From Sipunculus nudus (taxonomy: Eukaryota; Annelida; Sipuncula; Golfingiida; Sipunculidae): a stretch of DNA of 64,000 nt. The translations under genes and the position numbers were made by a program. The notes under the pieces are model-generated. The model was not told the origin of the DNA, did no database searches, and saw only the letters and a program-made list of their open reading frames with translations. This document shows positions 12,241 to 22,117 of the stretch, piece by piece. The stretch covers positions 63,965,176 to 64,029,175 of the forward strand of contig CM049316.1 of assembly GCA_026874595.1 (NCBI GenBank), written 5' to 3'. Numbering within the stretch: the first letter of the stretch is position 1; each line of letters opens with the position of its first letter.

Positions 12241-12608
12241 CGACGACCACGTGCTTACCTGACCTTCAGAGTAACAAACTGCCTTTATACACAATACTTA
12301 CTGACAGGTGGCGCTGCGTAAGCCTCTCCGTAAAAAATAATTGGATATATCTCTTGATTTATGAAGAAATATGAAAAATTACCCCCGTAGGACACACTTT
12401 GCATCAATCCCGACTGTTCGAGACCAAAAACGTGCATATCCGATTATTTTGGCCACAGAGTAGTTCTTTGACAAAAGTCCAGAGCGACCATCGTAAATAT
12501 AGATTGTTATATATATTATAATATACTATTATAATATAGATTTCGAGATTTCATATCTTTGATATTATTGATTGTATATGTTTTAAACCCAGTCTCGACT
12601 TATTATTT

Positions 12609-13048
12609 ATCCCGTCATGCCTTGAGAAGCTACAGTTTCCGGCATGTCCTCCATCCATTGTTTGTGAACCTTTTTTCAATCCATTCGTTGTTTGTGAAGT
12701 ATCAAGTAGGCACTCCGGACTAAAAGCAGTACTGAGTACTAAACAGACAATTTTTATGGCTTGCAAGTAGTCACCCTGTGGAGAAGACGAAAACCACTTG
12801 ATAAAAAGCTTATTATAACTTGGATGGTAAACTAGGGGTATAGTCGCACAGGGCAGGCGGAGGTCAGAAAGTTATGTTAAAAACGTTCCTTAGCTAATTT
12901 TTTCCCTTATGATTTATGAGTCTTTGTTTGACCTGAGATTTGTGGAAAATTTTTTCATGATTTTTTTAAAATTTAAGTCGATTAAATAAATCGATTGTAA
13001 TACAAGAGTGGATCATACATACGAGTGTGTACAGCTGAGCTATTCAAG
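12609..13048 (+). promoter_or_regulatory. Duplicated 5' module of Galpha exon A
   Basis: The segment from ATCCCGTCATGCC to the ATG aligns in order with 39441-39820 upstream of copy D. Shared blocks include GGCATG...ATCCATTG, ACTAAACA, GGTAAACT, a CACAGGG(C/A)AGGCGGAGGTC block near 12845, and GAGTGGA...CATAC shortly before the ATG. It lacks the GTCC...GGAC palindrome present in the other three modules. A role as 5' UTR plus promoter is inferred from position and conservation only. Confidence 0.4.
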
Positions 13049-13187
13049 ATGGGATGTTTCGATGAAGAAAAAAATTTGGAAGATAAGGCATTACAAGAAC
13101 GCCATAAAGCTATAGAGAAAGAGCTAAAGAAAGAAAAAGGGCAATACAAGAAAGAGTCCAAAATAACACGTCGGCTCCTAATGCTAG
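13049..13187 (+). CDS. Galpha-s-like first coding exon, copy A
   Basis: This segment encodes 46 codons plus one base of a heterotrimeric G protein alpha subunit N-terminus. It begins MGCFDEEKNLEDKAL, continues into a charged alpha-N helix ([16 protein letters not shown]) and ends TRRLLML-G at the start of the GTPase fold. The exon closes with G|GTAAGT at 13187/13188, phase 1, the position where human GNAS exon 1 ends. Gly2 and Cys3, the lipid-modified residues in the Galpha-s family, are present. In the family this helix binds the beta-gamma dimer and the membrane, and the full protein activates adenylyl cyclase. An in-frame ATG lies at 13025, but it would bury the MGC terminus, so 13049 is preferred. 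Among the four copies this one has diverged most in its upstream region. A GAGTCC-rich element begins only 28 bp into the intron. No exon 2 is visible downstream. An isolated duplicated exon is the alternative reading. Confidence 0.88.
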
Positions 13188-13215
13188 GTAAGTTTACGTT
13201 TATGTTTATATATAG

Positions 13216-14793
13216 CAGTGATGTAGTCGAGTCCACACAAAACGTGTCCGAGTGTAAGTTGGAGTCCCAGCTACACGAGCCCAAAGGCTATGAAACGAAA
13301 GGAAAGTCTGAGTCCTTTAAGTTTGATAAAATAGAAATTTACCAAGTGTATTAGAAGCGAATTCCAGACTTGTTGGGGATTGCAAACGGAACAAAATCCG
13401 AGTCCTTTAGGTTTGAGTCCAGGTCTTATACAAATCTCCCTATTAAAAGAAGTTAAAATGGAAATTTGAGACTTGAGTTCTCACTTGAATGTTTAATTAG
13501 GCTACATTTAGCTCCCGATGCATGAGCTTAAGCTTGGTATATGGAGATCTGTTTAATTATCTGTCAGTAGTTTGCATATATAGTTCAAACTAAATAATAA
13601 TAATAAAAATTATATTAATAATAATAACATTAAGTTTTTATAATAATAGAAAGACCATTCTACGATGGTCGGACTCGCAGCACAATTCACACAAACACTA
13701 ATACAAACTTAAAATTTCATGGAACCCTACTCCCTGTGCCTTTCCCTATCCAGCTTTCCTTCTCATCTTTTCTCGCGTGTTTATCCATTGAGACTAACTA
13801 AAGAAAAACATATGATACATATTAATGACCAAAACCTTGCCGAAAGAGATATGTTTTAAGTTGGTGTTAAATAATTTACGATTTTCTAAGTGTATTGGGA
13901 AGCAGAATCAAGACTTTTGGGGTTTTGGAACTTACGGAACGTTCATCGTCTTTTATATTACACTTTGGTACTTTCAGAAGATTTCCGCCAGCCGAACGCA
14001 GCGTACGCAAAGGCCGATATAGGTTATTAATTTTTTAGACAAATATGATGGAAGTGAGCCATCGAAGTGGCGATTAACAAAAAAGGTAATTTTGTATTAT
14101 ATGCATTACTTGAAGGGAAGCCATTGGAGCTGTTTCAGCAGCTGGGTGACATGGTCAGACTTACGCTTCTTATTAATGAGACGCGCAGCATTATTCTGAA
14201 CCGTCTGCAGCCGAGAGACTTGCTCTGCAGGTAACATAGCAAGAACTGAATTACTGTATTCCAGGCGAGATAATTATGTGGCGAAAATGTGCCGACAGCA
14301 CGAATTAGTAGGGAGGAAAAGCCGGATGAAGCTCGAGAAAGGCCTCACGTCATATACTACTGATATAATCATACATGGAAAGATTTTAATCAATCTTTAC
14401 ACCGAGATCATTCACGGAAGTTCCGAAAAGGAACAGTGCTGCCACCAACGCTTATGGACTCACTGTCAATCATCCGCAGACGGGGCCTAGATCCAGCATG
14501 CAGGCATAACTTGTCGGTATCAATTTCAGTTTATTGCTAGTCATGCATCCATGATAGTACATCCACAATACAACCCTGTATGCTAATATTAAGTAAAAAG
14601 CACGTGTAAACCAACATTAGTTTTTTTACTACGGAGATTTGTACTGGACTAGGACTTGGACTCCGGTTCCAAATGACTCAGACCCGGAGATGCTGGAATC
14701 GAAATTCAAGGACTCGGACCTGGCCTTGGACTCGAATGGCTCGATTCGGACTTGCACCCAGACTCGGATGAGGCTTACTCCACTACATCCCTG
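13216..14793. mobile_element. GAGTCC-rich inverted-repeat element in Galpha intron A
   Basis: The left end CAGTGATGTAGTCGAGTCCA and the right end, read in reverse complement as CAGGGATGTAGTGGAGTAAG, form a terminal inverted repeat. Subterminal regions are filled with GAGTCC/GGACTC repeats on both sides. No clear target duplication or transposase is seen. It starts 28 bp after the donor of Galpha exon A. A related copy begins at 53778. Confidence 0.7.
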
Positions 14794-14919
14794 ATCGCGA
14801 TTTATGCTAAACATCTTGAATCCTGACACGACCTTTGTCGTCAGTCGTCCCCTTAAGGGAGGAATATCAAAAAGGGAAGCCGTGTGTTATCCTATCCCAT
14901 AGGTAAGGATCTGAAATGG

Positions 14920-15150
14920 TTTCTCGATTCATTCTGGATATCTCCATTCCAGGCCCGGCTTTTGTCTACAGTTCTCATCTTGAAACGTTTGATCGTTGAT
15001 GATAAACTTCACCTTTTAAATAAATCCACGTCATATATCCCGTCCCTGCTGGCCCTGTTTCTGGCCACGTGCTTCTATAGATCTGAAGTGTTTTGTTTAT
15101 TCTTTACTTCACCTGGTGATCCTGTAACCGCAGTATTTCCGGTTCCTGGA
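14920..15150 (+). repeat. Segmental duplicate of 7640-7882
   Basis: Shared blocks in the same order are CAGTTCTC, TTAAATAAATCCACGTCA, GGCCCTGTTTCTGGCCACGT, GTGCTTCTA, TCTGAAGTGTTTTGTTTAT and TTTCCGGTTCC. The pair marks the left part of a larger unit that was duplicated around the Galpha exons. No gene is seen in either copy. Confidence 0.75.
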
Positions 15151-15635
15151 CTTGACCCTGGTTGGCGGCGAGTGAGAGATTGGTCTGTCTCGTGAAGGAC
15201 TTCAGAAAATGGTCTTTTGTATCATTTCTTGGTCATATCATATATTTCCACCGATTATTTTATAATTTTAGATCAGTTGTTAGCTTGCGTTGCCCCTTTC
15301 CAGTGAATGAATGGTTTGCGTCAATATTATATCTCTGGATGAATGCATTTATGGATAATAATTTTTATGTTGTAGTTCTTTATTACAAAGGGCAACGCAA
15401 TGAAGCGGTAAACTGAATCTTCAATGCAATTTAAAAGGGACCACCCATTAAAATCATGAACTTAAATTAACCGGACTGTAGGAGACCTACTTCCTAAAAC
15501 ATTCACTCTTGCAACAAGCTACCCACGAAACCACCCCTTGTTTCCCTCAAATTCGTTATAATCACATTTCAAGCTATTATTGATGGGTACTATCTTGAGT
15601 CCTCTTAGTAAAAAAAGTTTAAAATATCCCTTTGC

Positions 15636-15950
15636 CTTTTCTGAGTTCAAAGGAGAAAGGATGCCTAGAGCTCACTAATTTAAATAATTTCATTTCCTTC
15701 ATGTAAGTTGTCATGTAAATGAGGGGAGGCATTTGGCATGAGGCATTTATATTAATATTCCTTGTTGTATAATTCAAGAATTCGTAATTAAACGCGGTAA
15801 GCTAATTGATTTTAAAACTAAATATCATTGTCTTTTCTGAGACGCTGCGACTAACAAACCATCTGGAAAATAATCTGGAAACAATTTATCATATATTCCA
15901 AATAAAGAAGGCATGCAATCTATATTATAGTTGACGATGGTCGCACTGGA
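15636..15950 (+). repeat. Segmental duplicate shared with 19503-20300
   Basis: The segment runs from CTTTTCTGAGTTCAAA to GGTCGCACTGGA and includes GAGCTCACTAATTTAAATAA, TTGTATAATT, AATTAAACGCGGT and TTTTCTGAGACGCTGCGACT. It matches 19503-19811 plus 20283-20300. It is also the empty-site version that defines the MITE insertion at 19812-20282. Confidence 0.85.
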
Positions 15951-15984
15951 CCTTTGAAACGGAATTCCTCTGTGGCCACGCCTT

Positions 15985-16385
15985 GCTGGTCCAGCAAACG
16001 TATTCCAAATCTCATTATGTTATTAAATATTATATTTAGATTTTACATAAAAAGAGCCCAATTCCTGGAGGAAAACATTTTTTCTATCTTTTTTTTCTAT
16101 AAAAACATGAGGTTGTGTAATATGTTCAAAAACTATTGGCACATCTTTGAGCACTGTCAACTTGGCAGTGACTTCACACACTGGGAAATCCCCTGTGACT
16201 AAAAATTCTAGATCTCAGTAAAAACACAGTATTTCTGCCACTGTCAGTCCCAAATTATCAGGAGAGAATAAAAACAGCAGGAAGTAACGTTACTAGATCT
16301 TAGTTGTTGATAAAATTCGGTCCATGATGTCACATGCGTAAGAACCGATCAAATCAGGGCAAAGTCTGGGATCTCAATGAAATCC
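15985..16385 (+). repeat. Segmental duplicate of 11275-12240
   Basis: This is the compact copy of the segment described at 11275-12240. Together with 14920-15150 it places exon B in the same duplicated context as exon A. Confidence 0.72.
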
Positions 16386-17477
16386 TTCGTTCACACAAAA
16401 AACGCACATGGAATATGATAACTTAACCTTCATATGTACGTTTATGGACTTGAACTTTGGGGGAAAATGTAATTGTGGCATACGGGGGGGAAGGGTTATT
16501 TTCCTTATTTCTCCATAAATCCAGAGATGTTTCAAATAATTTTCGAAAGTGCTATTACAGCGCCATCTGTCGGTAATCACGATTGTGTATCACGAGAGAA
16601 AACAGTTTTTTTACTGAGAATAAAGGGCCTCGACCCACACAGCGGAGACTCGGACTCACAAGAGTACGACTCTGCTGTTCAGCAATTGTTGGAGTCAAAA
16701 CCGGACCCCCACAATGCACCGGGGCTCCTTAATACACCAGCGGCGTACGTAGGTACAAATGTAATGAAGAGTACAATGAAGTCCGTTCAAGCGTGTTGGT
16801 TAAGATTTTTTTCCCAAGCAAATTACATAAACATTTATGGAAAAAGTAATATTTTATAAGCACGCGTATGTGAAATTAAAACCGAAGGTTTTTTAGTTTG
16901 AATTTTGTCAGAGGATACAAGTGTTCTCGGCCGTCCGACAGAACCTAATCAGAAGAGATTCGTTTTGAGTAAATAAAAAATACCTTGACCAGCATGTGAT
17001 GCTGCTATTTTGTTCCGTAGCTAGCAGTGCAAGAAGAAGACATACAGTTCCAAATGAGGGTTTAAATTCCTTGAAAGTTGAGTTAAGATAACGCAAATTT
17101 CTCATAACAATATATGTGCACCATTGCACCCATCACGTATTTGCTGCATATTTAGTAGCCACAAGTGGGGCTAGCCTGTTGGCCTACCATGCAACCGGTG
17201 ACGGGCATTCAGCATGTTGAGAGACAGGGGCGGACGATAATGGATAATCGGTTGCACATTACCTTGGAAATAAGGTCAAGGTCAAAAATAAATATCAGGT
17301 GCAGTTCTGTGACCAATGCCTAATATTGTGCCCAAAAGGCAGCTTTGAAAATCAGCCATATTTGTTTTCCATCTGCGTAAAATGGTGAACAAATTATTGA
17401 TATAGAAATAAACTCATCATGATCAGCCTCCTATTAGTCGCCCCTTCCCACCATACGGAAGGAGGCTTAATCACTTG
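16386..17477. other. Gene-free stretch
   Basis: No gene was recognised. GCGCCATCTGTCGGTAATCA lies at 16560, a short motif also seen elsewhere in the window (GCGCCATCTGT, 24250). Its meaning is unknown. Confidence 0.45.
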
Positions 17478-17725
17478 AGAGTCATTGGGGATTGAACAGA
17501 CGAGGAATAACATGCTCGGCTCCCTCCGCTGGCGACCCGGGTTCGATCCCCGGCGTGGCTATAAGAATGGTTTGTACAGTGGCCCGTCCAAAACCGATGG
17601 TTTTCTCCGTGTTCTCCGGTCTCCTCCAACTCCAAAGACTACCGAACGCCACCATCTGGGCCATAGAGAGCGCATGGTATTAGTTATAATAATTAGTACA
17701 ATACATGGAAAATAAAAAAAATTTA
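17478..17725 (+). mobile_element. tRNA-derived SINE
   Basis: GGCGACCCGGGTTCGATCCC at about 17530 contains a B box (GGTTCGATCC) like that of a tRNA. It is followed by a body with GATGGTTTTCTCCGTGTTCTC, CGGTCTCCTCC and AGAGCGCATGGTATTAG. No A box or tRNA fold can be recognised, so the head is degenerate and this is not a tRNA gene. Relatives lie at about 25245-25375 and, reversed, at 30600-30790. Confidence 0.75.
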
Positions 17726-18032
17726 TTATTACATAGAGCAAACAACTTCAAAAAGCACCAAGCGTGCATTTAGTAGCATAACTATTTATAGATCTGACTG
17801 TATTTATAGTGAGTCCTTGGCAGTATGAAACTGTGATATACATAGTCGTAAAAACATGATACGCGTGAAAGATAGCGGTTATATAGAATTCACAGTTTGT
17901 TTGTCAACTGTTGTCAGTTGCTAGGGATTATGTATATAGGTACTCTGTGCTTTAGAAAAAAAAACCTGAACGTGCTATAGAAAAAAAATTGCTGAGTAAG
18001 AGGGTCGTTTCACGTGTGGTAAACTCTAATCC

Positions 18033-18044
18033 GTCCCGCGGGAC
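18033..18044. promoter_or_regulatory. Palindrome GTCCCGCGGGAC, module B unit 1
   Basis: This is a perfect 12-bp self-complementary site, repeated at 18190-18201 and 20570-20581, with a decayed form at 39600-39611. Its presence in the modules of copies B, C and D, and its near-constant distance from the ATG (for the proximal sites), suggest a dimeric factor site. That function is inferred. Confidence 0.35.
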
Positions 18045-18189
18045 GTGCCAAAAGTAAAAAGTTCCAGTCGAGTTTTTTGCCCCAGATTTATAATGCCCCC
18101 CCCCCCCCACCCAAAAAAAAACCTGAACGTGCTATAGAAAAAAAGTTGCTTAGTAAGAGGGTCGTTTCATGTGTGGTAAATGCTAATCC

Positions 18190-18201
18190 GTCCCGCGGGA
18201 C
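18190..18201. promoter_or_regulatory. Palindrome GTCCCGCGGGAC, module B unit 2
   Basis: This is the proximal copy in module B, 216 bp before the exon B ATG. It is preceded by GTGTGGTAAATGCTAATCC, shared with the other palindrome-bearing modules. Confidence 0.4.
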
Positions 18202-18405
18202 CTGAGTGCCAAGAGTGAAATGTTCCAGTCGATTTTTTTTTTGCCCCAGATTTATAATGCCCCATGATCCACCCGTGACCGGTAAATACAAGAATTCCAT
18301 AGTTTGAGGTGAGCGATTGTGAACGATCCGCCGTAGGAGAGAGTATGTCGTTCGTCATATTAGACCGGTAGTAACATATTTGGGTGTCCAACAAACCCAT
18401 TAATA

Positions 18406-18535
18406 ATGGGATGTTCCGGTGGTGAGACAACTTTGGAACAAAAGGAAGCCAAGAAACGTCATAAACGTATAGAAAAAGAACTGAAGAGAGATAAAAAGAA
18501 AAACAAAGAACTAGTATATCGGGTCCTCTTGGTCG
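18406..18535 (+). CDS. Galpha-s-like first coding exon, copy B
   Basis: This exon has 43 codons plus one base and is homologous to the N-terminus of Galpha-s. It reads MGCSGGETTLEQKEAKK, then the alpha-N helix RHKRIEKELKRDKKKNKE, then YRVLLV-G, and ends at the phase-1 donor G|GTAAGT (18535/18536). Gly2 and Cys3 are kept. It is three codons shorter than copies A and D. It replaces the canonical HRLLLLG with YRVLLVG, and the helix is unusually lysine-rich. It is a close duplicate of copy C, with about nine base differences over 130 bp, some silent and some replacing; neither copy has a stop or frameshift. That favours recent duplication with the reading frame kept. The upstream module contains a ~156 bp tandem duplication and two GTCCCGCGGGAC palindromes. 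The next exon (GAGESGKST P-loop) is not seen. Confidence 0.86.
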
Positions 18536-18989
18536 GTAAGTTTTCCAGGATTTTTATATTTAGCAACATCTTAATGTACGCCTGATTAATGTGTACAAAT
18601 AACTGAACGATATGTATTTTATTTTAAGATGATCAGACCGAATGCACAGTTCCCTCTTTTTTCCAATATGGCCGACCGAGTTACACGTGCCATATAACGG
18701 TCCACTTCCATACATCCCAAAGCACAAATCTAAGGTTAGTCGCAAAATTTCTAAATATGAGGTCCTAGTACAAAAGCGGAACCCCCCCCCCCCCCCTCCA
18801 TCGACTGTTTTATTCATATCCGATGCTAACCCAACAATTAAATCCAAATCCGATTATACCTATTTTGAGTAAAATTGCTACACACTATCCCTTTGAATAA
18901 TAAATGAACCAACGGATCTAAAATCATATTTATTGCAAACAAGGGCAATGTTGATCTGTGAAACAGATCTTGCATGTCCCCCGCCTGAT

Positions 18990-19490
18990 GTGTGATTTTT
19001 TAGAAAAAAGTTGTGAATACCTGTATGAAATGGGTCAGTATCACACAGCCAGATTACCTCTGCAACCTTGAAAACTGCATGAAGGTCATCCATTTTTTTT
19101 TAACCAAACCTGGCCCTTCATGAGGTTCGTCAATGCTGAAAGTTTACCTCAAATTCTTTCCGAGTTTTTACGGTAACATCATTTTAGCATTAACGCCGCT
19201 GTTACCTTGAAAAATGTGTAAAGGTCATCCACGTTCGAATTTGACCTAGCCCTGGATAAGGTGCATTAATGCTGCAAGCTTGGTGACTGTACCTCAAATT
19301 CTTTTAGAGTTATTGCGTTAACATCATTTTAGCATTATTGCCGCTGGACCTTGAATTGTGTCAAGATCATCCATATTCGAACTTGGCCTAGCACTTGATG
19401 TTGTTCATCAATGCTGTAAGTTTGTTGACTGTATCTCAAATACTTTTCGAGTTATTGCGTTGGCAAATGTTGGACGGACGGACGGCACGA
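18990..19490 (+). repeat. Tandem repeat, period ~140 bp
   Basis: The phrase (A)AGGTCATCCA recurs at about 19083, 19223 and 19365, each time in a unit with CATCATTTTAGCATTA, CCTTGAA and GGTGACTGTACCTCAAATTC. About three diverged units are present, ending in a GGACGGACGGAC stretch. Confidence 0.7.
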
Positions 19491-19502
19491 CGGAAAGACG
19501 AA

Positions 19503-19811
19503 CTTTTCTGAGTTCAAAAGAAAAGGATTTTTAGAGCTCACTAATTTAAATAATTTCTTTTCCTTAATGTAAGTTGTCATGTAATTGAGGGAGGATTTTT
19601 GGCATGAGGCTTTATATATATATATTCCTTGTTGTATAATTTAGGCATTCATAATTAAACGCGGTGAGCTAATTGATTTTAAAATTAAATATCATCGTCT
19701 TTTCTGAGACGCTGCGACTAATTAACCATCTGGGAAAAATAATCAGGAAACAAGTTATAATATATTCTCAATATAAATGGCGTGTTCTCTATATCAATGT
19801 TGACGGTGGTC
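19503..19811 (+). repeat. Segmental duplicate of 15636-15950, split by a MITE
   Basis: This segment is highly similar to 15636-15943 and is cut off at TGACGGTGGTC, where an element has inserted. The match resumes at 20283 (GACGGTGGTCGCACTGGA). Confidence 0.85.
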
Positions 19812-20084
19812 AGGGGCGTCAATTAAGGGGGGATGGGGGGTATATATACCTCCACTTTTTGGCAAGGGGGGGGATTGCCAATGTAATCACCCCCCCCCCC
19901 CCCACTTTTCAGAGAATAATATCATAATATTGCAAATGAAATATATAAATAAATACATTAAAAGACATTGGATCCATTTACTTAAAAAATGTTATATCTT
20001 AACCTTGCTTTGTATCACAAAAAAAAAAAACTTATTTTCTATTACAATTTTATAATTATTTGAAATATGATTAACATTGGTATG

Positions 20085-20138
<54 letters not shown>

Positions 20139-20282
20139 CACATATATGTAAATATATATATATATATATATATAGTTTAATATGTCACTCAGAGACGCTG
20201 AAAAGTCATATGTGTGTGTGTGTATAAAAATATACAAAGTCATCCCCCCCCCCCCCACCCTGGAAGAAAAATTGACGCCACT
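19812..20282. mobile_element. Non-autonomous inverted-repeat element (AGGGGCGTCAATT / AATTGACGCCACT)
   Basis: The ends are inverted repeats (A-G/T-GGCGTCAATT). A 10-11 bp target duplication, (T)GACGGTGGTC, flanks the element at 19801-19811 and 20283-20292. The paralogous site at about 15932-15943 carries only one copy of that target. The interior has poly-G, poly-C, A-tract and long TA runs and no coding capacity. The second copy is at 28812-29258. Confidence 0.85.
20086..20174. repeat. TA microsatellite pair in MITE
   Basis: Two long TA runs separated by CACATATATGTAAA lie in the centre of the element at 19812-20282. Confidence 0.9.
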
Positions 20283-20296
20283 GACGGTGGTCGCAC

Positions 20297-20783
20297 TGGA
20301 CTAAACAACTTTAAAAAATGCACCCAGCATACATTCAGTAGCATGACTGTATATAGATCTGACTATTTGTAGTGAGTCCTTGACAGTATGTAAGTGTACT
20401 TTACATAATCGTATAAACATGATACGCGTGAAAGTTTGTTTGTCAACTGTTGTCAGTTGCTATAGGGATTATATATTTAAGTACACTGTGGAATAGAAAA
20501 ACGCTGCACCTGCTATAGAAAAAAGCTGCTTAGTATACAAATCGTTACTTGTGTGGTACATGCTAATCCGTCCCGCGGGACCGGAGTGCCAAGAGTAAAA
20601 ATGTCACAGTCGATTTTTTTGGCCCAGTTTTATAAAGCCCCATGATCCACCCGTGAACGGCGATTATGAGAATTCCATAGTTTGAGGTGAGCGATTGTGA
20701 ACGATCCGCCGTAGGACAGAGTATGTGGTTCGTCATATTAGACCGGTAGTAACATATGTGGGTGTCCGACAAACCCATTAATA
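20297..20783 (+). promoter_or_regulatory. Duplicated 5' module of Galpha exon C
   Basis: This is the single-unit version of the copy B module. One GTCCCGCGGGAC palindrome lies at 20570-20581, 214 bp before the ATG, preceded by AAATCGTTACTTGTGTGGTA. An AT-rich TATATATTTAA run lies at about 20470. The module begins directly after a MITE insertion (19812-20282), so the element now sits against the putative promoter. Regulatory function is inferred. Confidence 0.45.
20570..20581. promoter_or_regulatory. Palindrome GTCCCGCGGGAC, module C
   Basis: This is a perfect palindrome 214 bp before the exon C ATG, in the same context as at 18190-18201. The spacing is conserved with modules B and D. Confidence 0.4.
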
Positions 20784-20913
20784 ATGGGATGTTTCGGTGG
20801 CGAGACAGCTGTGGAAGAAAAGGAAGCCAAGAAACGTCATAAACGTATAGAGAAAGAACTGAAGCGAGATAAAAAGAAAAACAAAGAACTATTATATCGG
20901 GTCCTCTTGGTAG
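20784..20913 (+). CDS. Galpha-s-like first coding exon, copy C
   Basis: This exon has 43 codons plus one base. It begins MGCFGGETAVEEKEAKK, followed by the helix RHKRIEKELKRDKKKNKE and YRVLLV-G, and ends at a phase-1 G|GTAAGT donor (20913/20914). It is the sister of copy B, 2.4 kb upstream. Replacements are S4F, T9A, L10V, Q12E and V37L, with four further silent changes. The similarity continues through the donor into the intron and upstream for about 480 bp. Met-Gly-Cys and the length are conserved. The role inferred from the family is a beta-gamma and membrane-binding N-terminus of a Galpha-s-class subunit. Whether this exon is spliced to a shared downstream gene body or belongs to a separate paralogue cannot be settled, because no P-loop exon lies between it and copy D. 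Confidence 0.88.
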
Positions 20914-21069
20914 GTAAGTTTGCCAGGATTTTTATATTTAGCCTGATCGATGTCTATAAACAATAGAAGGAGAGTTACTTTATTTTAAGATGATCAGATC
21001 AGTTTCCCCGTATCTGAATATGGCCGACCGAGTTGCACTTGCCATTTCACAGCCCATTTTCACTCATCC

Positions 21070-21725
21070 CATCATAAACAATGGAAGAATAAATTACAGA
21101 CCGGTTTCCTGTGTCATGTAAAATATTACCGAAAAAAAGTTATTCATAAAATAATGTATCAATGCATAAATTACATCTAGTGTAAAAGTGTTCAATAAAT
21201 GATTATGAAAAAGCATTGATCAAGACCATATGTATTAATGCATACAGGAAACCTACTGTAAAAGCTTTCAACTTGGCTTTAGAAACTCTTTTTTTTCCTG
21301 CAAACACTTGTTTAATGTTTCTGACAGATTACATAAGATAAGACATCGATAATAACATACGCTCTTTACACAGCGCTTTACCTATAGGCCTACTACCTAT
21401 ATCGTAGGCGCAAGATTTCCGCTGCCTCGGGAGCGTAATAAAAACAATGAAGGCAATTTTGTGGAATGGTCATATTGACTTATAAGAGTTGATTCATAAT
21501 TATTATATAACTAATACTATAAAAGCCTTCAACTTGGCTTGAGAAACTCCTTCTCTGCAAACAATTGTTAATTGTTTCTGACAGATTACATAAGATAAGA
21601 CATCGATTATAATAATGATGAAGGCAATTTGTGGAATGGTCATATTGACTTATAAGAGGCGTTCGACACGGCAAATTATAGAATTTTATTGTATATACCA
21701 GAAATGTGCATTGTCAGGAAATAGA
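21070..21725. other. Gene-free stretch with direct repeat
   Basis: Two diverged direct copies are seen, at about 21255-21480 and 21520-21660: AAAGC(T)TTCAACTTGGCTT, AGAAACTC, TTTCTGACAGATTACATAAG, GACATCGAT and GGCAATTT.GTGGAATGG.. No gene was recognised. Confidence 0.6.
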
Positions 21726-22117
21726 CCTCCGCCATGTGGGTGGTCCTTTATGTGGATTACTCCCCTACCTGTGTTTTTATTCACTTGTTGACAAATATTT
21801 TCCCAGGTTCATTGGTGCATAAGCTCCCTAACAAGTGTTTGCGTTCACTTATTGGACCAACATTATCATGTTCAATCGTGCGTATGTGACGGCACATTTG
21901 TGAATATTCCTTGAAGTCCTTCCCGGATGGAGATCATGAGCCGGACTCAAACCAAAAACGAATCTATTCTTTATTGCCCAATTTCCGAGGTGCAATAAAA
22001 ATTCCCTGAGATTCCGCTCATGATTGTGTGAGTTATATTGTGAACAAACACACACACAAATACACACACACGGATACAAACATGAACGGGAATGAACGCA
22101 TACACTCCTGGCGGAGG
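21726..22117. mobile_element. CCTCCGCCA/TGGCGGAGG inverted-repeat element, full copy
   Basis: The segment is bounded by CCTCCGCCATGTGGG and CTCCTGGCGGAGG. The interior has GTTCATTGGTGCATAAG, GGCACATTTGTGAATATTC, ATTCCGCTCATGATTGTG and an ACACAC-rich tract. It has no coding capacity, so it is a MITE-like element. Similarity between copies extends a little outside the inverted repeats, so true ends may be farther out. Confidence 0.7.

Larger units (their letters stand above)
17735..18405 (+). promoter_or_regulatory. Duplicated 5' module of Galpha exon B, with internal tandem repeat
   Basis: This region aligns with 20297-20783 upstream of copy C. It contains a tandem duplication: the unit running from the A-tract/CCTGAACGTGCTATAG to CAGATTTATAATGCCCC occurs at about 17957-18105 and again at about 18113-18262. 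Each unit holds one perfect GTCCCGCGGGAC palindrome (18033-18044 and 18190-18201). A poly-C tract separates the units. The proximal block GATCCGCCGTAGGA...TATTAGACCGGTAGTAACATAT precedes the ATG and is nearly identical in copy C. Promoter or UTR function is inferred. Confidence 0.45.

Noticed and set aside
13025-13048. Upstream in-frame ATG for Galpha exon A
   Set aside because: It would add MCTAELFK before MGC and remove the N-terminal Gly/Cys lipid site that all four copies keep.
17520-17560. Possible tRNA gene (GGGTTCGATCCCC)
   Set aside because: No A box, acceptor stem or cloverleaf could be formed. The following body is shared with other copies, so this is a SINE head.
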